A DNA stretch of 10,266 nucleotides from Acidobacteriaceae bacterium (GTDB lineage Bacteria > Acidobacteriota > Terriglobia > Terriglobales > Acidobacteriaceae), in NCBI GenBank assembly GCA_030044455.1, contig JASHVU010000569.1, positions 1-10,266 on the forward strand, read 5' to 3'. Of this stretch, positions 1 through 4,939 are shown piece after piece (position 1 is the first letter of the stretch; every line of letters starts with the position of its first letter). The notes beneath the pieces are model-generated. The model made no database searches. It was not told where the DNA came from and saw only the letters and a list, made by a program, of their open reading frames with translations. The position numbers and the translations under genes were made by a program.

Positions 1-11
1 AGGAGTTAGAA

Positions 12-68
12 ATGTTTCGTGTCGCAGGGTCACATGTTGCTCGTTTGAGTCGCGGCGGGGCTAGGTAA
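12..68 (+). other. Possible 18-codon leader ORF or C-terminal tail of a gene entering from the left edge
   Basis: An ATG at 12 is preceded by AGGAG at 1-5 with 6 bases of spacing, and runs 18 codons to TAA at 66-68 (MFRVAGSHVARLSRGGAR). The same frame is open to the left edge, so these residues could instead be the last part of an upstream gene. The stop lies 14 bases before the next start codon (GTG at 83), and that gene's ribosome-binding site begins right after it, so translational coupling is possible. No family is recognised and the length is too short to prove coding. Confidence 0.25.
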
Positions 69-82
69 CGAGGTATCCGGCT

Positions 83-325
83 GTGAAGAAGAGAGAACGG
101 ACGACCTTTGAATTTGCTGAAATCGAGATCGCATTTCTCTGTCCATGCGGTAGCGGCATCATCACACCGAGCATTACCATTGTCCAATCGAAAGACACGC
201 ACAAGATAATTGAAGAGCAGGAGTTCACCCTCAAATGCTCCAAATGCGGATGGAGCGGAGTAAAGAGAGGGATAGAGAATAAAGCTATCCGAAGGGTCAC
301 GAGGAAGCGGTCGACCGTAGTCTGA
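83..325 (+). CDS. Small hypothetical protein with zinc-ribbon-like Cys pairs
   Basis: This 80-residue basic protein is not recognised as a named family. It has a CPCG knuckle (C20, C22) and a CSKCGW knuckle (C52, C55) about 30 residues apart, a layout that suggests a four-Cys zinc ribbon, although the first pair is CxC rather than CxxC. The segment between them is hydrophilic and beta-like; the C-terminus is Lys/Arg rich (residues 61-76), which would suit nucleic-acid contact. The GTG start at 83 is supported by GAGGT at 70-74 with 8 bases of spacing. It converges on the parDE pair, with about 50 bases between the stop codons. Zinc binding and any link to the toxin-antitoxin genes are inference. 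Confidence 0.5.
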   Translation: MKKRERTTFEFAEIEIAFLCPCGSGIITPSITIVQSKDTHKIIEEQEFTLKCSKCGWSGVKRGIENKAIRRVTRKRSTVV

Positions 326-376
326 TTCACCAAGATAACTGGGTGTTCGGGATATTCAGGCTAGTATCTCAGACAT

Positions 377-688
377 TTAGAACAGGCTCTGCAAACTTCG
401 CCGGCCGTCGACGACCCTTACAATTTCGACTTTCTCGATAATGCCGGTATCGCCGTCGGGGTGCGTCTCATAGAGAATGAGGTAGGGCCCCTCAACGAGC
501 AGCCTTGCAGACGGCCGTATTTCCGGCCGCCTCACACCAAGCCGCGGATATTCGGCGAGCGATTCCACCTTTGTCTGAACTGCATCGAACAAACGCTCGG
601 CTGCGGAGGGATTGTCGGCGCCGACGAAGACATAGATGTCGATCAGGTCTTCGCGTGCTTGCGGCGTCCAAAGGAGTCTAACGGGCAA
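377..688 (-). CDS. parE: ParE/RelE-family toxin of a type II toxin-antitoxin pair
   Basis: Predicted toxin of 103 residues, the usual ParE length. Known ParE toxins poison DNA gyrase; other RelE/ParE-fold members cleave mRNA, so the target here is not certain. Family hallmarks are visible: N-terminal WTPQAREDL (W7-L15), a helical hairpin, YPRLGVRRPEI (Y47-I57), RLLVEGPYLILY (R62-Y73) and the C-terminal strand VEIVRVVDGRR (V87-R97). The chosen start is TTG at 686-688, giving MPVRLLWTPQ, which fits family N-termini and overlaps the antitoxin's end by 11 bases, typical of coupled toxin-antitoxin genes. An in-frame ATG at 752-754 would add 22 residues unlike the family and overlap the antitoxin by 77 bases. 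A GGGGA stretch lies about 9 bases upstream of the TTG. It is co-transcribed with, and downstream of, the ParD-like antitoxin. Confidence 0.85.
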   Translation of the reverse strand: MPVRLLWTPQAREDLIDIYVFVGADNPSAAERLFDAVQTKVESLAEYPRLGVRRPEIRPSARLLVEGPYLILYETHPDGDTGIIEKVEIVRVVDGRRSLQSLF

Positions 689-968
689 GAGCCTTGATCC
701 CCGTGTCTTTCGCCAATCGTTTCCGTGCTTCTCGCCGCGCGGCTTCGAAGTCAACCGGCCTGGAGGTTCCGCTCTCTTTACCCTGATCCCAGAGCTGGCG
801 CAGCCGCTTCAAGTCTTCCTGCAGTAGCTCGCGCTTCAATTGCCATTCCCGGATCGCCTCGCGCACGATCTCGCTGGTGGTGGCGTATTCACCCGTTTGG
901 ACTGCGGCCCTGAGAGTGCCAATCTGCTCCCCGGTCAAGGCGATACTGATTTTTTGAACATCGGGCAT
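678..968 (-). CDS. parD: ParD-like ribbon-helix-helix antitoxin
   Basis: Predicted antitoxin of 96 residues that should neutralise the downstream ParE-like toxin and repress its own operon. The N-terminus (KISIALTGEQIGTL, residues 6-19) has the strand-helix pattern of a ribbon-helix-helix DNA-binding domain, followed by TGEYATTSEIVREAIREW (residues 25-42), the signature of the ParD/CC2985 type. The rest (about 44-96) is a charged helix and tail, the usual toxin-binding part. The ATG at 966-968 is preferred over the longer frame reaching 1052 because GGAG (minus strand of 977-980) sits 8 bases before it and the extra residues would overlap the promoter. A palindrome at 1010-1026 just upstream is the likely operator. 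Confidence 0.88.
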   Translation of the reverse strand: MPDVQKISIALTGEQIGTLRAAVQTGEYATTSEIVREAIREWQLKRELLQEDLKRLRQLWDQGKESGTSRPVDFEAARREARKRLAKDTGIKALAR

Positions 969-996
969 GATGCAGACTCCATCGATTGCAGAGCAT

Positions 997-1026
997 ATCT
1001 TACTACTTCTTGCACCTATTGTGCAA
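997..1026 (-). promoter_or_regulatory. Candidate parDE promoter
   Basis: On the minus strand a TTGCAC element (1021-1026) and a TAAGAT element (997-1002) are separated by 18 bases, a sigma70-like arrangement of modest quality (3 of 6 and 4 of 6 consensus matches). The -10 element is 28 bases before the parD start at 968. The -35 element forms one arm of the palindrome, so an occupied palindrome would block polymerase. Inferred from pattern only. Confidence 0.4.
1010..1026. promoter_or_regulatory. Palindrome, candidate ParD(E) operator
   Basis: TTGCACCTATTGTGCAA has perfect 6-bp arms (1010-1015 and 1021-1026) around a 5-base centre. It lies 41 bases upstream of parD and overlaps the candidate -35 element. 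ParD-type antitoxins usually repress their own operons by binding such palindromes as dimers, so this is the best operator candidate in the window. Its assignment is by position and symmetry. Confidence 0.5.
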
Positions 1027-1140
1027 AACTTCTGCCGGTTCGGCTCTCCCATTTAACTCAGGCAAGGGCGTTTCTGTTGAGACACAACCCTTGGCCGCGA
1101 GAGGCCAGAAAGCAATCGACCCCGATGGCGGTTACTATAC

Positions 1141-1149
1141 TGATATTAT
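1141..1149 (+). promoter_or_regulatory. Candidate extended -10 promoter element for mreC
   Basis: TGATATTAT matches the extended -10 form (TG, one base, then TATTAT with one mismatch to TATAAT). A second -10-like hexamer TATACT overlaps at 1136-1141. No convincing -35 hexamer is seen at 17 bases, which extended -10 promoters can do without. Transcription would begin near 1156, giving a leader of roughly 37 bases before the mreC start at 1193. Confidence 0.35.
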
Positions 1150-1192
1150 TCGGGTCTTCTGTTTTGCCCCTGACAGCGCGAGCTTTCTTGCC

Positions 1193-2419
1193 GTGGAATC
1201 ATTTTTCACCCGTTATCGCAATCTGGTGGTGCTGGCGGCAGTGCTTGTGGTCCAGATCATGGGCCTTGCCATCCAGGTGAGGCGGTTCGGGAGCGGGCGT
1301 AACAGCCTGGATGTTCGCGATGGCTCGGGGGTGCGGCTCATCCGGCTGTGGGCCGAGGCGGTTGTCTCCCCTTTCGAACGCGGCATTCATGGCACGGGTC
1401 AAGGCGCATTCTGGCTTTGGAATAACTATGCAGACCTGCGCAACGTGCGGCAGCAGAATCAGCAACTCAAGCAGACCATCGACAGGCTCAGGCTTGAACA
1501 GGCCGCGCTGCTTGAGGATGCGCGCCAGGGAGAACGATTGCAGGCGCTGCTCAACTTCCAGCAGAAGTACATTTATTCCACCCTGGCCGCGCAGGTCATA
1601 GGGTCGAGTGGCAGCGAACTGTCGCACGTGTTCTACATCGACAAAGGCGAGAACTACAAACTAAAGCCCGATATGGCGGTGATAACGGGCAACGGCATTG
1701 TGGGCAAAGTCCGTGACGTGTTTCCCCGCACTGCACAGGTGCTGGCCATCAACGACCAGACCAGTGGTGCGGGCGTGATTCTCCAAACTACCCGCATCCG
1801 GGGTATTCTGCGAGGCGATCCTTCGGGCCGGCTGATGGTGGTCGGCGTTCTCTCCGATGAGCGCATTCAACCCGGGGAAGCGGTGCTCACCGCCGGCGGC
1901 GATCTGATCTTTCCGCGCGGTCTTCCAGTAGGTGTTGTCGACAAGGTGGTTCCCGATCCGGTACACGACGGATTTATCGACATCATGGTCAAACCGGCGG
2001 CGCATCTCGACAGGCTCGACGAAGTCATGGTGATCACTTCAACGCAGCCGCGCTTCAACGAGCAGGAACAGAAAGACATTGACACGAGCCAAGCCGAAAA
2101 GGGCGCCGACGCGCAGGCCATCCAAAATCAGATAAGGGACCAGTTGAAGGCCTCGCAAATCATGGCTGAGCATTTACCGGGACTGATGGTTCCCAACCTG
2201 CCACCTGACCAGCAGCCTCTGAACGACACCAGCAACCCCCCGCTGGTGACGCCACCGCCGCAAGCACTCCATCCTGATCGATTCACGCCGGGCAACGCAC
2301 CCGGGCCTCCCGGCGACGCATCGGGCACGACGAGCCCGGTTACAACCTCACCAGGCGAGCAACAGAAACAGCCGAAACCTGCGCCAGCGCCAAAAGCTCC
2401 ACCCCAGGGGAACCCCTAG
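1193..2419 (+). CDS. mreC: Rod shape-determining protein MreC
   Basis: MreC is the bitopic inner-membrane protein of the elongasome; its periplasmic part activates PBP2-RodA. The protein is 408 residues: a short cytoplasmic start (MESFFTRYRN), one membrane helix (about 11-28), a periplasmic coiled coil (about 78-122, rich in Gln, Leu and Glu), the two beta-barrel domains (about 130-283, including SHVFYIDKG and GNGIVGKV), then a 125-residue tail. That tail is first polar, then Pro/Gly rich from about residue 332; typical MreC proteins end soon after the barrels. The start is GTG at 1193: it is the only start codon near the membrane helix and gives a family-like N-terminus, while the frame open back to 986 encodes unrelated residues across the parDE control region. 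No strong ribosome-binding site is seen. mreD follows after one base. Confidence 0.92.
   Translation: MESFFTRYRNLVVLAAVLVVQIMGLAIQVRRFGSGRNSLDVRDGSGVRLIRLWAEAVVSPFERGIHGTGQGAFWLWNNYADLRNVRQQNQQLKQTIDRLRLEQAALLEDARQGERLQALLNFQQKYIYSTLAAQVIGSSGSELSHVFYIDKGENYKLKPDMAVITGNGIVGKVRDVFPRTAQVLAINDQTSGAGVILQTTRIRGILRGDPSGRLMVVGVLSDERIQPGEAVLTAGGDLIFPRGLPVGVVDKVVPDPVHDGFIDIMVKPAAHLDRLDEVMVITSTQPRFNEQEQKDIDTSQAEKGADAQAIQNQIRDQLKASQIMAEHLPGLMVPNLPPDQQPLNDTSNPPLVTPPPQALHPDRFTPGNAPGPPGDASGTTSPVTTSPGEQQKQPKPAPAPKAPPQGNP
2406..2412 (+). promoter_or_regulatory. Ribosome-binding site of mreD inside the end of mreC
   Basis: AGGGGAA lies within the last codons of mreC and ends 8 bases before the ATG at 2421. 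It supports this start over the in-frame ATG at 2454 (residue 12), which has no comparable site, and indicates coupled translation of mreC and mreD. Confidence 0.6.
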
Positions 2420-2420
2420 C

Positions 2421-2942
2421 ATGAAACTGCTCGGCGCCGACGATCGGCGCGACATGGAGATTCACCGCTACCCGCTGCTGGTTTACGCGCTTGTCCCGCT
2501 CGCGGCGCTGGTGTTGCAGGCGTGGCTGCCCCGTGTGCTTGGTCGGTATGCGTTCTTCGATCTGCCGCTGGTGGTTACAATTTATTTCGCGCTCGGCCGC
2601 CGTTCCCCGATCCAGGGCACGCTGATGGGCGCGGCCATGGGGTTGTTTGAAGACGCGCTCACGCACCACGCCATAGGCGTCAACGGTGTTGCCAAAACCG
2701 CGGTTGGCTTCATCGCCGCTTCAACAGGCATCCGCATAGACGTGGAAAACCATGCCATCCGCGTGATTCTCAATTTTGTGCTGTCGCTGTTGTCGAGCGC
2801 TATTTACTACGCCGTTTCTCGCGGAATGCTGGGGCTTGACCTGGAATGGAACTGGTTTACGCAACTTTTCATTGCGATTGGAAATGCGGCGATCGCGCTG
2901 GTGTTGTTCCCGTTCCTCGACCGGCTGCAGATCAGGGATTGA
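2421..2942 (+). CDS. mreD: Rod shape-determining membrane protein MreD
   Basis: MreD is an integral inner-membrane protein that works with MreC and MreB in placing the lateral-wall synthesis complex. The 173-residue product has about six hydrophobic segments (near 17-37, 43-59, 64-80, 85-101, 112-135 and 145-168). It carries the moderately conserved MreD pattern GAAMGLFEDAL (70-80) followed by the small-residue motif IGVNGVAKT (85-93). Length matches the family (about 160-180). The gene begins one base after the mreC stop, so the two form one transcript. In related genomes the next genes are expected to be mrdA and rodA; here a gene on the other strand intervenes. Confidence 0.88.
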   Translation: MKLLGADDRRDMEIHRYPLLVYALVPLAALVLQAWLPRVLGRYAFFDLPLVVTIYFALGRRSPIQGTLMGAAMGLFEDALTHHAIGVNGVAKTAVGFIAASTGIRIDVENHAIRVILNFVLSLLSSAIYYAVSRGMLGLDLEWNWFTQLFIAIGNAAIALVLFPFLDRLQIRD

Positions 2943-2961
2943 GACGGTGCAAACCAGCTGC

Positions 2962-2980
2962 AATATGCCGGCGGCATTTT
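2962..2980 (+). terminator. Weak candidate intrinsic terminator after mreD
   Basis: ATGCC (2965-2969) and GGCAT (2973-2977) form a hairpin with a GGC loop, followed by a run of four T (2977-2980). Two flanking A-T pairs can extend the stem past one mismatch. The stem and T run are both short, so termination may be partial. The position, 20 bases after the mreD stop and before the convergent exporter gene, fits its role. Confidence 0.35.
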
Positions 2981-3049
2981 CCAACTTACGCCGCGGCCGC
3001 TTTCATTCCGGCCTCGCGGGTGGCTGCGCTGCGCACAGAGCGACTTGCT

Positions 3050-4678
3050 TTATTCGACAGAAGCAGTTTGTCTGGAGCGGAAGCGAGGTTTCTTCATCAG
3101 ATAGCCAATCGGGATGAGGCAGACGGTGAGGATGACTAAGATATGGATGGTGTCAATGTAGGCGAGCGTATTCGCCTGCTGCACCATCATGCTGTAGGTG
3201 TGAACCATGGCACCGCTGATCGCACCGGCCGGAGAGTAGCCCCGGCTTTGCATCATCCCGCTCAATCCATGGTCGAGGATGCGGTAGTTGGCCGAACTGG
3301 GATAGACCTGCGCGGCAAGGTAGTTCTGATGCACCTGCGCACGGCGCACGAGCATGGTACTGATAAAGGAGATTCCGAGACTTCCACCGATGTTACGGGC
3401 AAGCGCAGTGAGTCCGGAGACCTCGTTGTTTTTCTCCTGCGGGACGCCAACGTAGGACATGACGCTGATGGGTACGAACAGAAAGGGCATGCCCAGCACC
3501 ATGATGACCCGCCAACTGGCAGCGTCCCAGAAACTGATGCTCAGGTCGAGGCTGGAGATACGCCAGATACCGAAACTCACCCAGGCGAATCCGAAGCAGA
3601 TCATGGCGCGAGGATCGATTTTTTGCCCGATGAAACCCACAATGGGCAGAAGAACGATCAGGACCAGGCCGCCCAGCGAAAGCACCATTCCCGCCTCAGT
3701 CGCGGTGTAGCCCATGATCTCCTGCAGATACTGCGGGATCATGACGGTTGTGGAATAAAGCGAAGCCCCGATCACCAGCATGACCAGCTGGGTCATGCTG
3801 AAATTGCGGCTGCGGTAAAGCGAAAGGTCGATGATGGGGTGCGCAGCAGTGAGTTCGCGCCATAGAAATGCGATGAGTCCGATGCCTGCAAGGAAGGCCA
3901 GGGCGACGATGAGGTGCGAGCCGAACCAGTCTTTTTCCTGGCCTTTGTCGAGCATGATCTGCAGAGCCCCGATCGTGACTGCGAGCAGGCCAAGACCGAT
4001 TCCGTCGACGCTGCCCAGCTTCTTGCGGACGCTCTTGAGATAGGGCGGGTCTTCAACGATGCGACTGGTCAAGACGATGGAGAGAATGCCTACGGGGATA
4101 TTGAGGAAGAAGATCCATCTCCAGGTATAGTTGTCGGTGATCCAGCCGCCGATCGTGGGTCCGATGGCGGGTGCGACAACGACAGCCATCCCGTAGAGGG
4201 CGAAGGCGATGCTGCGCTTTTCGGGAGCGAAGGTATCGGCGAGAATGGAGCGCTCGCTGGGCTGCAGGCCCCCGCCAGCCGCGCCCTGAAAAATGCGGAA
4301 GATGACAAGCATGCCGAGGGAGTTAGTCAATCCACAACAGAAAGAAAAGACAGTGAAAGCGACGACACAGCTCATGTAGAAGCGTTTGCGGCCGATGCGG
4401 TTGGAGATCCAGCCGCTGATGGGGAGAATGATTGCGTTGGAAACGAGATAAGAGGTGAGAATCCACGTGGCTTCGTCGTAGCTTGCGCTGAGTGAACCGG
4501 CAATGTGTGGGAGTGCAACATTGGCGATGGAGGAATCGAGCGCCTCCATAAAGGTCGCGAGCGTGACGGTGAAGGCGATGATCCAGGGATTGAACCGCGG
4601 TTTCCAAGTCTCATCGAAATGAAATTCGCTGTCGGCGTCCCGCGGTGTCGCAGAAGTGGCCGCGGCTGGCTGCGCCAT
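3050..4678 (-). CDS. DHA2-family (EmrB/QacA-type) MFS drug/H+ antiporter
   Basis: Inner-membrane proton-driven exporter of 542 residues, right for the 14-helix DHA2 family. Visible motifs are motif D1 as LDSSIANVALP (47-57), motif A as GWISNRIGRKR (89-99) in the loop after helix 2, motif B as RIFQGAAGGG (128-137), and motif C as GPTIGGWITD (173-182), followed by the EmrB-like WRWIFFLNIPVG (186-197). The ATG at 4678 has AGGGAG 5 bases upstream. Substrates cannot be read from sequence. EmrB proteins often work with an HlyD-family adaptor (EmrA) and an outer-membrane channel, but neither is present here. The gene is antisense to, and lies between, mreD and mrdA. A palindrome at 4812-4827 in the divergent intergenic region may control it. 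Confidence 0.9.
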   Translation of the reverse strand: MAQPAAATSATPRDADSEFHFDETWKPRFNPWIIAFTVTLATFMEALDSSIANVALPHIAGSLSASYDEATWILTSYLVSNAIILPISGWISNRIGRKRFYMSCVVAFTVFSFCCGLTNSLGMLVIFRIFQGAAGGGLQPSERSILADTFAPEKRSIAFALYGMAVVVAPAIGPTIGGWITDNYTWRWIFFLNIPVGILSIVLTSRIVEDPPYLKSVRKKLGSVDGIGLGLLAVTIGALQIMLDKGQEKDWFGSHLIVALAFLAGIGLIAFLWRELTAAHPIIDLSLYRSRNFSMTQLVMLVIGASLYSTTVMIPQYLQEIMGYTATEAGMVLSLGGLVLIVLLPIVGFIGQKIDPRAMICFGFAWVSFGIWRISSLDLSISFWDAASWRVIMVLGMPFLFVPISVMSYVGVPQEKNNEVSGLTALARNIGGSLGISFISTMLVRRAQVHQNYLAAQVYPSSANYRILDHGLSGMMQSRGYSPAGAISGAMVHTYSMMVQQANTLAYIDTIHILVILTVCLIPIGYLMKKPRFRSRQTASVE

Positions 4679-4683
4679 GCATG

Positions 4684-4689
4684 CTCCCT
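4684..4689 (-). promoter_or_regulatory. Ribosome-binding site of the DHA2 exporter
   Basis: On the minus strand AGGGAG sits 5 bases before the ATG at 4678, fixing that start. A second ATG at 4680-4682 is out of frame with the gene. Confidence 0.6.
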
Positions 4690-4811
4690 GGAGAGTTTTT
4701 CGTTGCGATGCGATTTCGATACCAGGACCAAGAGGAACAGATGCTGTTCAAGCTAGAGTTTTCTGCTCTGTACCGTGAAAGAATTCCAAGAATGCGGAAA
4801 AGTCGCGCGCA

Positions 4812-4827
4812 ATCCTGTTGACAGGAT
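4812..4827. promoter_or_regulatory. Perfect inverted repeat, candidate operator between the exporter gene and mrdA
   Basis: ATCCTGTTGACAGGAT has perfect 7-bp arms around a 2-base centre. It lies 134 bases upstream of the exporter start and 113 bases upstream of the mrdA start. It contains TTGACA (4818-4823), a perfect -35 hexamer, but no acceptable -10 hexamer lies 15 to 19 bases downstream on the plus strand. The symmetry is typical of a dimeric repressor site; no regulator gene is adjacent. Confidence 0.4.
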
Positions 4828-4939
4828 AAAGCACACAATTCGAGCTGCAGTGCTCATAGAGAGACAGGGCGGCCAGTTCTGCCCCGACGGGACGAAAAGC
4901 AATCCTTTTGGCTGTATCCTAAATGTAAGTGCAGGGTTC

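Noticed and set aside
320..374. GTCTGA / TCAGAC inverted repeat between the zinc-ribbon-like gene and parE
   Set aside because: Six-base arms 43 bases apart without a T run are weak and could be chance.
986..1192. N-terminal extension of mreC from an upstream ATG
   Set aside because: The 69 extra residues look random, cover the parDE promoter and operator, and would place the membrane helix unusually far from the start.
3143..4495. Plus-strand open frames opposite the exporter (240 and 193 codons)
   Set aside because: Asp/Gly/His-rich shadow translations of the DHA2 gene without domain-like pattern.
4818..4846. Full sigma70 promoter for mrdA at TTGACA
   Set aside because: The -35 hexamer is perfect, but at 15 to 19 bases downstream no hexamer resembles TATAAT.
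4775..4939. N-terminal extension of mrdA from a GTG
   Set aside because: The 55 extra residues resemble no PBP2 N-terminus and span the intergenic palindrome; ATG at 4940 gives a normal short cytoplasmic tail.
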